Below are positions 1-12,861 of a stretch of 64,000 bases of DNA, in pieces; the stretch's first letter is position 1, and every line of letters begins with the position of its first letter. Source of the stretch: Struthidea cinerea. Taxonomy: Eukaryota; Chordata; Aves; Passeriformes; Corcoracidae. The DNA lies in assembly GCA_013397865.1 (NCBI GenBank), contig VZTI01003798.1:434001-498000 (forward strand), given 5' to 3'. Under the pieces are notes generated by a model. The model searched no databases and was not told the origin of the DNA. It saw only the letters and a program-made list of their open reading frames with translations. Position numbers and translations under genes: made by a program.

Positions 1-2599
1 AGCCCCTTGAGCACTCTCAGTTTACACAGATCCTCTACTTACGTTACAGTGATAACCATTAACATTTCTACATATTCAAACCCTTTTGCAGCTTTTTCCT
101 TGGCAAGTGTGGGGCAATAATTTCGCTTTCTGTCCACCTTTGAGGCTTCTGTGTAATAACTTCTATCTACAAGATAACTGGAAATGGATTAATAGGATAA
201 GGCTGAATCTTACCAAGAATAAAACAATATTTCAGTTCAGCAGTGCTGCCCTCTTGTCATGATAAGATGAATGCATTTCTGAGTGTGAAATGGAACAATT
301 TCACAGGAGAACTCATCATTTCACAGCTATTTTGCCTCATGTTTTATATCTGAAAATTATCTTAAATTATTAATATAACCTAGCAATAATAAAGGCTCCA
401 ACTTTCACAGAGCAGTACAAATTCAACATATGGAGTGTCTAGTCTTCTCTTTCTTAAAAATACATATGCATTTCTGTGTTGGATTTTTTTGTTTGTTTGT
501 TTGTTTGTTTGTTTTTTGTTTGGGGGTTTGGGAGGGTTGTTTTGTTTTGTTTTGTTGTTGCTGTTGGGTGCTTTCTTTTCCTTAGGGAAGCAGGGAGCAG
601 GGAGAAAAAGAAAATAGGCCACTCTAGGCTACAGGATATTTCTAAAGCTTAGTTGGTTTTTAATGACTAAACTTAAAGAATTTCACCACATAAATTTAAG
701 AAATTGAGTCAGGCAATCTCAGTTACATTAACAGTTATTTTACAGAAAAAGGTAAGTGAAGTACCAGATGACACAGACTTATCTCTACAGAGCTGTGGAG
801 TGGGAGCTGAGGAGCTATCAACCAGTGTAACCTCAGTCCAGGAATGGACAGCCAAACCAACTGAGAAAGTCGTGAAGAGGACAACAACAAAGAGGAGTGC
901 AGATGGGTTTGTCAGAGAAAAAACATGTCAAATCAATTTTCCCAGTAACCTGGTAAAATTTTCCAGGAACATTTTTAAGTAATCAGTCTCCTCTCTTTCC
1001 CAAGATTGGTAATATTTTGACACTTTCTCACATGACATTCTTACAAACAGGCTAGGGAAGTCTAGGCCAGACAAAACTACTACATAACAACTACAACAGA
1101 TTGCAAAACTGGCTGGAAAATGTTTAGCCAGAGACTGAATATCATTAGTTCATGACCAAAATGGAGACACTTTTTGTATTTTTGCAGGGTTATTTATTTG
1201 GTCTTAATTAATGTATTGTATTAGTTATTACATATATTAAAGACCTGAAGGGTAGAAGAGAGATTATTCTCACTAAATCAGTGCATGATATCACCCCGGA
1301 ACACACCACTGCTGTGATAGAGAGCAGCATTAGTATTCAATACCATCCTGATAAACAGGGAAACAGGCTGAAAAAAGTAATACAGCGGAGCAGGGAAGGG
1401 TACACATATAGAGACAAGAATAATAAATTGCATGACCCAGGATCAGGAATGATTGCCTAGACAGCAGTTCTGTGGAAAAGATACGCAGTTTATAATGGAT
1501 TACAAGGGAAACATGAGTCTACATTGTCACTCATTGCAAAAAGACAAATGTCTATACTAGAAAAAGCCCACAAAGGTACAGCCTGGCAAACACTGAATTG
1601 GTTTGTTGTAAAGCACATGTTAGTGCCTTTGTGAACTGTACTATTAACCTCTATGAATTCCTATGAAAAAAATATATTTTTAACCTTTTAAATCGCAACA
1701 CATAAAATAAAAGTAGTACATACATACAAAATGTGGATTATTTTCTGGCTCATGCAGCATTAATGTATTTATTCACAAAATATCTCTTAAAAAATGCTAT
1801 AGATGATGCATTGAAAATTGTAAAATGTTCCCCTGTTGACTTCCACAGATGATTAAATTTACATAGCTGGATATTTTAAGAATTCATTTTCCTGGTATGG
1901 TTTATACAGAATTCATTAAGAGACCAGGAAATAAAATGAAAACAATGATTGTAATTGTCCCCTCCCAGCCTTGTTAGGAGTCATTCCTCAAAGTATTATT
2001 GCGCTTTAATTAGAAATTTGTAAAATATAGATTAGTTTAAAAGACTGAAATACATAACCCAATCATCAATCATAAGACTAATTAGAATTCCTGTTATTTT
2101 TTTCCTGACAATAAGAAACATGTGAAAAAATGCATGTCATGCATTTTGTGCATCACTCTGCAACAGAGATTCCTTGAAAAGCATATGAAATTCTTACTCC
2201 ATTTTTTTGTATTCTTTTTCTTAGAAAAACAGAAGAAATAAATACCTCCTGCTTGGGAATAACACAGTGTCTTTACTGGAAAATATGTCCATTAAAGGCA
2301 GAATACTTTAAGTTCTAGACAGTAGTTACTCAGCTCACCATTTCAAATGCTAAAGCCAAACTCCACTGCAGCACAGGTGGTTTATGGACATTCTGATTGT
2401 CAGTACAGTAAAACACTGTCAGTAATAGAGGCTGAAAATTTTTGATAGCAAGCAAAATTTATTTCTTATACAAGCCTGATCATTTATCATCATAGTCTAC
2501 ACATATGAATTCTGTGAAGGGCACAGAACAGAAGGCCAGGGTGTAAAGCTTGAGGAACATCAGCCAATTATCATTATGCTTGATGTGTATTGATTTATA
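1..2599. other. Intergenic A+T-rich sequence
   Basis: No gene is recognised. One frame of 92 codons at 704-982 (plus) is discussed as a finding. The microsatellite at 484-560 is the only clear repeat. Confidence 0.6.
484..560. repeat. (GTTT)n / (GTTTT)n microsatellite and T-rich tract
   Basis: Five or more GTTT units run from about 491, then interrupted T/G-rich units and GTTTT units to about 555. The Lys/Asn/Thr-rich frame seen on the opposite strand is produced by this repeat and is not a gene. Confidence 0.85.
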
Positions 2600-3610
2600 T
2601 TTTTAACTGAGTGGACAGAGAAGTGGGTTGAGAACTGGCTGGATGGCAGATCCCAGAGGATTCTAATCAGTGGCACAGGGTCTTGTTGAAGACCTGTGTC
2701 TAGTGGGGTCCCCCAGGGATCAATACTGGGCACAGTACTGTTTAACTTCTCTGTCGATGACTTGGATGAAGGGGCAGATGCCTCCTCAGCAAGAAGTCCC
2801 TGACGACACAAACCTGGGAGGAGCAGCCAATACCCCAGCGAGCTGTGCTGCCCTTCAGCAGGGCCTCAGCAGGCTGGAGGGATGGGCAGAGAAGAACTGT
2901 CTGAAATTCAACAAAGGGAAGTGCAGGGTCCTGCACATGGAGAGGAATAACCCCAGGCACCAGCACAGGGTGGGGGTCGACCTGCTGGAGAGCAGCTCTG
3001 TGGAGAAGGACCTGTGGGTCCTGGTGGACAACAAGCTGTCCATGAGCCAGCAGTGTGTCCTTGTGGCCAAGAAGGCCAATGGGATTCTGTGGTGCATTAG
3101 GAAGAGCATTGCCAACAGGTTGAAGAAGGCGATCCTGCCCTCCTACTCAGCCCTAGTGAGGCCACATCTGGAGCAGGTCCAGCAGAAGGGCAACAATGAT
3201 TAAGGGACTGGAGAATCTCTACTGCAAGGAAAGAGATGGGCCTGTTCAGCCTCAAAAAGAAACAATTGAGAAGGCATCTCAACAATGTCTGTAAGTATCT
3301 GAAAGTTCAGTGTCAAGAAGATGGAGCCAGGCTTTTCTCAGTGGTGTTAAGCAATAGGACAAGGGGCAACAGGCAGAAACTGATGCACAAGAAATTCCAC
3401 CTGAGTATAAGGAGGAATTTCTTTACTGTGGAGGTGACCACACACTGGAACAGATTGCCCAGAGAGGCTGTGCGGTCTCTCTCACTGGAGATATTCAAGA
3501 ACCATCTGGACACAATCCTGTGCAATGTGCTCTGGGATGACCCTGCTTGAGCAGGGAAGTTGGAGCAGATGACTCACTGTGGTCCCTTCCAATCTGACCC
3601 ATTCTGTGAT
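2600..3610 (+). mobile_element. CR1 LINE, 5'-truncated copy with decayed reverse transcriptase
   Basis: This is the 3' quarter of a CR1 non-LTR retrotransposon, a full element being about 4.5 kb. The translation follows CR1 ORF2 across frames: an ENWLDG-like stretch near 2630, [10 protein letters not shown] near 2705, then the region of the catalytic Y/F-A-D-D motif, read here as VPDD (near 2800). The C-terminal part runs LEGWAEKNCLKFNKGKCRVLH and on to IFKNHLD near 3510; I break that string here because the copy is only a relic. Frame changes occur near 2770 and 3200, and a short deletion is likely before VPDD, so it cannot be active. The 3' end reads CTTCCAATCTGACC followed by ATTCTGTGAT, the CR1 octamer tail. 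The orientation is plus. Confidence 0.93.
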
Positions 3611-6600
3611 TTAATTAAGTGGTAGACACAATACTTAGGAGTAATAAATCACAAAATAATTTATTATTTTTGACAATTTAAGAACAGAAGGAACTGATGT
3701 GGAAAAACAGCTCCCAGAATATGAACAAATATGCAGAATGCAGTCACTAAAGCTTACTCAGAGATTCTGGTTGTCTATGAGGTGTACCCATTACAATAGA
3801 GCAACAATGGCTCAAAAATATGTAATAGTTCACCGTGTGACTTTTCTTTAGATCAAATTATGCCTGTGTTTGTTGAGGATGAAAGATGGAGAAATAAAGC
3901 ACAAAGAAAATCCCCTCTTTGTCCAGAGGCTTACATATCCAGAGTTGCCATAAGAGACAAATCAACATTAGCCAACTTCTTTTATTGAATAGAAGGAAAG
4001 ATGATGTCTGCTTCTGTAGTATACTAACCTTATGATCCCAGACCAATGCAGAACAAGTCACAAGCATTTGTGAAAAGACACCTCTCTAGGGTTAACCAAA
4101 GAGACTCTAGGTGTGTTAACACCATCGCATGAACAAGTGGGTCCAGAACAGACAAGAAACTCTGAGTCCTCATGGCAGAACCTTTTATCTCACCACCTAT
4201 GCTGGAACCTCCTGAAGCTGCAACAGTGTGATTCAAACCTCACACCCAAGGGATGATGGAAACACCTGCTGTAAGAAGACATGTGGGAAAGAGACCTCAA
4301 ATGGAACTTGGGAAGCAGCCTGGCCCTGGCATCTCAAGCTACCCATCTCACAAATCAGAGACTCACAAGGGTACACTGGTAACAGCACACACATGGCACA
4401 CATATGTGTTGATACCAGGGGAGAGCAAAGTTCAGAGCAGCTCCCTCCAACAAGGGGAAAGGGAGATATCTTACTTAGGAATTAGGTCCTCCTTTTCTTC
4501 TAGCAGGAAAGAATAAGCTGCTCCTTTATGAGAGTAGTTGTACCCCAGAGAGGCTTCATTAGCTGAGTGCCTTCTCAGCCTCTGGGCATGTATTGTCAGG
4601 AAGAGGAAGCAACAGAGAAACAGCCTCCTCTTCTCTTTATATAGGCAATGGTGATACAAGGCTACAGAGGTAGCCTTTACGCAGTTTCAGGTCCTCAAGT
4701 TGCATGCCTGTATGATTTGCATCTTTTGATACTCCTAAGGAGAATCATGACTGCTTCGTGTGCCATATATGCAGTGGGAGTCACTCATCTCCACATCTCT
4801 CCAACATGCCGGATGCATTTCTTAGCAGATAAAAGGGCAGAGCAACTTAGCTGTGGGCATCAGGCAGAAAGCTATCTCATATTCCCCTATTCTCTCTCTA
4901 AGTATCTGTTGCAGTTTTAAAAGGTCCTTCATTCAGTTTCCCCAAGTAGAAAAAAATTTTCATGAAATAGTCATGAGCAATTTGCTCAAAAGATACAGGA
5001 AACTGAAAGGCTTGGTGATCACACCCGAGGTAGCATAGACAGTCCAAGCAAAATGAAACCGATGGAATCCAATTATTAGTTATCAAACATATAAGCTCTT
5101 TCATAAACTAAATAGGATCTACCTTAAAACCAGTTTGACTTTCAGCCCTACAAGGAATACTGGAAGGTTGCTCTGGAATGTCACTTTGTATGGTTTCATG
5201 AGTCCACATCTGTAAGTCGATATGCAACTGCATATATAAAAGCCCTAAGGAAATATCTAAAGGGCTTCCCTTCTTCCAGCTGCCTTTCCAAGGACATTAT
5301 TTCACAGAGCCAGAAAATGTGCATGTTAGTTAGCAAAGGCTACCTTTCAATACTGCTTTCCAATTCATTAACTTCCCTTCCCTAGTGTCTAGATAATTAC
5401 CTTCTAGTTGTATCCCTGGAGTGGTGCCTAAGGCATAAATGAGGACAGAGACAACTAAAAAAATCACTGAGGTTAATTCCCCTTGGTGTCCTGAGAACAG
5501 AGACCACATACCAGCTTAATTCAAATGGCTAGAGGAGACAAAAGAGAATATAAAGGCTGAATTATTATTCTTTCTACTGATTGAATGGTAGAGGAGTAAT
5601 TTATCAACATAGGTTTTATGCAAATTTTTTTCAAGACAGAAAAACACAAAATCAGTCCATAAGTAAACTTCATATTTTTCTATTTCTTAGCATCTGAACA
5701 TTTTTAAATGTTTTTAGCAACATAAATATTATCTGATCATAAAATACGATGCCCTCATTAAAGTATAACATGCAACAGTTTTCCCATGAAGACATTTTTT
5801 CAGAGACAAAGGGGATAAAAAAATTCATGTCAGGTTATCATTTCGTTGCTCTTATAGGAATGATTTGCTAAGATACATTCTGCCTTGAGTCACCAGCACA
5901 CTGATGGAGTCAATTCATTCCCTAGCCTTACACTTGCCAAGAAATGTATGCTCAGATCTATTTATCCCAGTAAAAGGACTTTACTGACAAAATTATGGTT
6001 ACTTCCTTTCCAAATGAAGCTCTAGCAGAAAGATTATACTGTACTGCACTAGGGATGGAGTAGGAAGATCTTATATGAAATTTCCATCCTGCAGAAATAA
6101 CTGATAGTTTTGCTACCGACTTCACTGCAACACAATTTTACTAGAAGCATCTTCATGTTATTTCTACTCTTTGCCCAAATTTCCAATTAAGATATTCAGG
6201 AAAATAATAATGATCTTGGGATGAACTAGGTATTTTACTAAGGACTTTGACATCAGGGGATCTGAAGATCATTTAATTTTTCTGAAGGGGTAGACTGTGC
6301 TACACTAGATTCTTTATCAGAGGTGGTCATCAATAATCAAGACGTAACTTCAATTTCCATGAAACTCATTTAGTCACATGGGTTAGGTTTCTTCCCACCA
6401 ATCTGCCACTACTTAAGATGCCTTTTAATGGCTATTATACAACCTCTCTGGAGCAATTCCCTCAATATTTTTGTTTATATATTGTCCTCCAGATGACAGC
6501 AAAGGTCAATTCCCCATCATCTCGTTAAAGGTGTGTTTAATTTAGTCTCTTTCCCCTACACAGCTAACAAAGCCCTGATAAATCAGGGCAAGAATAGCAA

Positions 6601-9561
6601 GAATAAACACACTGCTTCACTTAATTAAAAATTAAATTCCTCTTGAGGGATCATAACAGAAGTGAGCTGCTACACACCTTTGTTAAACAGGTATTTCTTC
6701 GAGGACACAACCAGAGGTATACTATTGGGAACTCTGTATCAATATAAACAGGAATTTGTTCAGACATTTATTTAGAACACTACATGTGTTCATCTTTTAA
6801 AAAGAGGTGGGTATAGAAAAGCTAAGGGTTCTTTGAAGAACCTGGAGAATTGCACTACTAACTTTGGTTCACCTTTGTACCTATTACACTTATGAATCAT
6901 GTGATTTCAGTATTTGGAAGAAAAAGCAAAAAATACGGCTTTGCATACTGGCCAATAAAACCTTGTAATCAAAGAAGACTCAGAGGAGATGGGCAATGGG
7001 GCTGTGCCTGTGAAGGTCAGAGAGTAATGCTGACTGTGGCTGCCCACAGTTGTTGCAAAGAAGCTGACTTTATCAGAACACAAAGGGGGCTGGAAGGGAG
7101 CCTTTGTTTTCGACAAACAGCTACAAAGAGCTGGTTTGGTCAACTGGTGTAAGGGTTTCTCCCTGAGTTATTAAAAGAGTTCAAATATCTCCCTTTCTAG
7201 CCAGACCAGCATGGAGCCTGGGGAGTGAATAAGTGGTTCAGCCCAACAGAAAGTATAAATCTAGACAAATAGCAAAAGTATTCTGAAGAGAGCTATGTGC
7301 ATGAGCTGGCTTCCAGCCATGTATTCCTTATCGGTGACTGGGGATGCCCAGTACAGTTGTTGTATTTTGCTAGGTATAACTTAGATTTGTACTGTGTTTT
7401 CATTATATTTTGTATCACTTTGCTGATTTGGAAATCTCATGTAATATCACCTATTTTCAAATAAGTAAATTTGATATTAAACATTACCCTATCCACATAT
7501 GAAATATCTAAAAGAACCCGATTGGAGAGTATTGGACTGTGACAACAGTGCATATTTTCTTAAGGAAATGCTTTCCATCCTCTAAAACTTCAAACAGAAA
7601 TAGGCAAACTAATCAGAAATGCAGAAGCAATGACATTGTCTGAGAAAACACTGGTGAAAAGGTCATCAAAATACTTTCTTCTCAGTTTTCCCATACAATC
7701 AAGACCAAGTAGAGTAACTTAGACAAAACAGATTAGCTGTAGCTAGCACGCTGAATGTTCATATGCAATTTGTTAGGAACATGCTTCTGGTCTGTTTGCA
7801 AGCCCCATCTACTTTTGGCACACAGGCCTTGTGAATTCAGGACTCTGATCTGCCCACATTCCCACAAAACCAATGCTCGGCTAAAGACTGCTGTAAATTC
7901 CACATACAAATAGCGTACTGCTGAATGCAGGTGTATCTGTTCTTTCTTCCTACTCATTGGCATTAAAACTTCACACAACACAAGAAAAGAGAGTGTCAAG
8001 AAGTCATCCTTGATCTTTAACTGACCTTCACATCTGTACTTTTCAGGACAGAAGAAAACAACTCTTCACTCAGATTCTCTTCCATTTCAGTGAGTTGACA
8101 GCCACAGCAGTCAGCCAAAACACACAGATAGTATGCAACACAGTAGGTCTACACTAAATACAGTTTCTTGTTGAAAAAGAGGGTCAAGATTTCCTCTAGA
8201 GACTGTTCCAGGAGCATTACAGTATGGTTTTTTCTCACCTTTTAGAACCACAGATTAGAATAGCTCTGTCTGAGGTCTTGCACTCTAGGTCTAAAAGCAG
8301 ACATTCAAGTGGGAGCAGACACTTTATGTAGGGCATTTAGGATTCATCTTTTCTTAGTAATATATTCCCATGATCCAGAAATGCAAAAGTGATCTTCTCT
8401 GTGACATAATTGTTAACATGGGGACTCTTATTTATTTTCTCAGCTACAATGCATGTAAAGCAAATAGAGCATAGCAATACCATTACACACACTCCTGCAC
8501 TCACTTTAGAGACAATCAATATCCATTATCAAATTCTCAACAGGAGAGAAAAGCTGTGAAATTGCCCATAAAATAAATTTACAAAGTCATCCCAATATCT
8601 TCTATGTTCTGTTTGAAGAATGATACATAAATAATTATTTCAAAGGTACTTTCACTTCATTATCATACCAGAGCCTATTCGTGGCAGTAGTGATGGTGAC
8701 TACACCATCCTGTGTTTTACAGACATGAGGAAAATAAGTTGGATTCTTGTTTCAGTGAAGGGCCTTGTTTTGTAATTGGTTCTGTCCTTTGGATCAGGGT
8801 CATTCTCTTTTACTTTCTTCTCAAGCTCCGACACAGACCATAACAGTATCTTTTATTCAAATAAAGGTCATGTTTGCTGTGTCACCCAAATACTGAACTC
8901 TTGATCTTCTTTAAAAGACCAGGAAAAGACTTTCAACTGTGCAGGAACTCTTTTTTGGCAACCTTACATTTTCTTTTAGGAAGGTAGCCCATGGGTTTTT
9001 TTAGCATTCACACAGATCTTGTCTTTGTCTCTTCTGGAAGACCCACGAAGTAGAATGATGATTTTCTTACAACCCTCTAAACACCCCAGACTCTTGTGTG
9101 AGATTCTCCTCTCTTTCTCCTTGAGAAAAAGAGCTACAAAAATTTGCCTTTCTATTTTGTGATACAAGTGCTGATAACTAGGCTTCCAAGGGAAGCAGTA
9201 TGCAGATGATGCTACATCTGTGCTGAATCACCTTTGGAAACATGGGAGAGAAGGAAAGGGAAATTTGCATTTTTAATATATATATATAGTTTAAATGCCA
9301 CTAGTGCCCAGAGATATTTGGCATAGTTTCTGACCCAACTGACATTTGCTGTTACTCACACCCAGGTGATAGGACAGAGCCCAGCATTAGTCCTTGGTCA
9401 GACTTTATCTTATAGTCCCTCTAAAAACTCATTAGATCAGATTCCTGGCAGCTGAAGTGCATTCCAGTCTATGAGCCAGCACAATATATTTCAGACAACA
9501 AAAGTAACATTGCTGTAAGCAGTTTAACACATTATTTTCTGCATCTCCGCTCATTTTAGTG

Positions 9562-9587
9562 GAAACATGCCACAATGAGCATGTTTC
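9562..9587. repeat. Perfect 9-bp inverted repeat
   Basis: GAAACATGC (9562-9570) and GCATGTTTC (9579-9587) are exact reverse complements around an 8-base loop, in otherwise unannotated sequence. No function can be assigned. Confidence 0.8.
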
Positions 9588-12500
9588 AAAGCTTCAATGC
9601 ACTGCAGCCTTTCCTATCTATTACTTTCTAAGGTGATTATGTTTATCACACCTAGGCATCATTTAATACTGTGTACTCTGTGTTTGTCCACAGAAAATAC
9701 AAAGGCACCTGTTATCTTACAATGGGCTACCAGCTTAAAAGTGTCATGTTTGTACTTTTGAACATTTTATATATTTATTCTGTTTGGTTCTTTAAATGCC
9801 TCATCCTTAATCCTTTATCTCTAATTTAGACAACTAATTGCTTTAGACAAATTACATTATTCCCTTTCATATTTCCCTATATGCTAAACACTGATAAGTA
9901 GCCTCCATTTATCAATGATATTCAGCTTTACATTAATTATATTTCAAGGCACGAAATATCATTGTGCAGTAGTACTCTTTAGCAGTGCACAAATGAACTG
10001 CATTCTGAATATCAACCAAATACAAATAATTTAACCGAAACCAAGTGAAATATTGAATCCTAAGAAGAGATGAAAATAATACATTCAAATTAATTCAGCC
10101 AATTTTGAATACCATCATTTTTGCTACATCTTATGCTCTCAACAATCACTCTCTTTGAACTGCAGCAACTGGGATTAAAGATTAGGATGTATGGAACCTA
10201 CCTGTACCTTTCTGAATAGCCACAATTATCTTATGATTTGTAATGCTGTGCTTATGCTCTTGAATGCTAACACCAAGCACTGGTTTTATTACAAAAATCA
10301 CGAATTTACTAATGCCTTTTAGAGCATTATTTCAGTTATTTTTATGTGCTGAGTTAAACTGACTACACATGCAGCATAAAATTAGGGATAAAATATGCTC
10401 TAATATAGCTATAATTAGAATAGAAACTAAAGGAAATTAGCTAGCATAGCACCAAAAAACTGAAAAACTATTAGCCCAGATATATTTGGAACTTAAGCTT
10501 TGAGGCTTAACAAGCGATTTGAAAGCAAGTCAAACAGTCTGAGCTAGATGTTAATAGATAACCACCTGTGTCCTCTCAGTGCTCTGGAAAACCTCATTAG
10601 CTATGCAAGGCCATGGATCTTGGCTCCTTTTCCACTTAAGTAAATTTAGCACTATGAAGAACCACGACGGAGTGGGTATTTCATGCTAATGAACTCTGCA
10701 CCACATGGTACTCTCTTCCTATTTGGAAAAATGACCATTTGCAAGGAAAGCCAATATTTTGCATGAAATATTAGTCAATCAGTAGTTAGAGCAATTCCCT
10801 GTGCTGATCCAAAAATAAAGAATCAGCTAGGACTGTTTTCCAAATCAGATATGTCTCTTAAATAGAACTCTATGTGGAGGAAGTCTTTTATTTAAGAACA
10901 ATAGAAACTGGATCAAAAGTTTTTTATTTTGACTGTATCAGACTCAGCAAGGTTGCTGCAAAACAAGATGAAAAACATACTTGGGAAATGATTTCACAGA
11001 CCCCTAGTGGACTGAAATTGAGCTACTAGACTTATGTGCTTCTTAACACAGCAACAAATTCCCATAGTTTATCTCTAGCGCCTTCTCGCAAAAACTAAAT
11101 ACTGCTGACAAGTTTTGTTCTCCAGCAATTCCAGTGGTGTTTTCTGCTTTTCATAAGGATTTCTGGTATAAACACCAACCAACACATGTCCCAGAATTAC
11201 AGAATCTTACTGTAAGGCAATTTTGAAAAATAGTATTATCATGTATTATTTGCGGAGCAGAAAATCAGATTTCAGAAGGGTCCAGGAAGGTAACTACTGG
11301 ATCTGCGTAGACTCTATTCAAACAGGGCTGTTTCCCACTGTTTCATCTTCCAGTTCCAGCTTCTGAGTTAAATAAATCTCTAAAGTTCTCACAGCTCTGG
11401 ACCAAGCTGAACATCCCAGATTTCAGGTCTGATGGAAGAATTAGACTGGAACACGCAGCATTCAGAGCACCAAATGACATCCTGAATTGTCAATCCCAGA
11501 CCAGATTTTTTCAGGGTATTACAGGCATGTTCTTGTAGATCTGGAAATATTTAAGCTCCTTAAAACAAGACCTAGAGAGATGAAGCTGATAATGTCACTG
11601 GTCTAGAAATTACACCTGCCTTTCCTCTGAAATGGTCCTGAGCTTTATTAAAGCCTTACAGGCAAGACAAGTCCTTTTACCATCCCCTCAACAATTGTTT
11701 TCAAAAATCTTCCAATTAATGCTGTTCATTAAATTAGTCTCACACATCAGACATCTTGAAGAGGAGACAGAACTATCAAGAATAAATGACAAAGGGAAAG
11801 AGTCAAAATAATAGTTGGAACAGTTCACAATAGCCCATCTCTGCCTTTGACTTCAGCATTTCTTTTAGATTCAATACGAATACAAAAACCCCCAAGCCTC
11901 CCAAACATTGTTGCAAAACATAGAAAATGGAAAGGAAGACAGTGTAAGAGAAACTTTAGCAGATAATAAGTGTTATTGTGTATTCTCTGCATGAATGCAT
12001 TTTCCAAAATTAAGTATCTCTGCTGTCAGAAGATGAACATCGATGGCACTAGAAGCGTTATGAGTACATATATAAGTGCATCGCTTTCTCAGAGTTGCTC
12101 CTAATTTAAAACAAGCGGTCTCAGCCATAGGGTCATATCTCAGCAAACCAAAAGCAATCTTCAAAAAGCTAAAATCCACTTCAGTTTCATTATGGCTGAG
12201 AGGAATATAGATTACAGCATAATGGTTTCAACTAATGGTCTCAGTTTGTCAAAGGTTGAGAACTGTTCACCTAAGAAGAGCATTGACATCAAAGGCAGAA
12301 GGGAAGGAGTGCAGCCAAATATACCTACATTTTATACCTCTTCCCATTATCTTATAAATTGAAAAATACATATTACTACATAGCCATTGGCAGGTTTCAT
12401 ACACTATTGAAAAGTGAGTATCAATGAGTGTACTAGAGACAGACAGTGTATTACAGGTAGAACCAAGTAACATTTATGACTGCAACAAGTATGTAAAAGT

Positions 12501-12845
12501 ACTGAAGAAAGAAGTGGACACGTACATCTCTTCTCAGCAAATACAATTGCTATTTAGGAGCAGTACTAACCACAGGAGATGACATTTCTGGATGGTTATG
12601 TTGCCAGAGTGCCATTTTGGAACAAGCACAAAAATGCACTACTGAGGAAGCACAGCTTTTTAATAAGGGAATACACAGAAATAATTAGGGATTAGGAGAG
12701 GTAGGTGAATGCCTCGTGAGGTTTTCAGTATTGCAGTTCAATGGCAATTAGGCACTGAGCCTCCTATTGCAACCTTCCTAGGTACTAAAATAGTGCAATT
12801 CTAATGCAAAGTCCTTGTACTCCGCACACAGAGTTTGCAATAAAG

Positions 12846-12861
12846 CAAATTAATTAATTTG
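12846..12861. repeat. 16-bp perfect A+T palindrome
   Basis: CAAATTAATTAATTTG is its own reverse complement and contains overlapping TAATTA homeodomain-type cores. It could be a homeodomain dimer site or a chance event in A+T-rich DNA. Confidence 0.6.

Noticed and set aside
380..622. 80-codon Lys/Asn/Thr-rich frame on the minus strand
   Set aside because: It is produced by the (GTTT)n microsatellite and T-rich tract.
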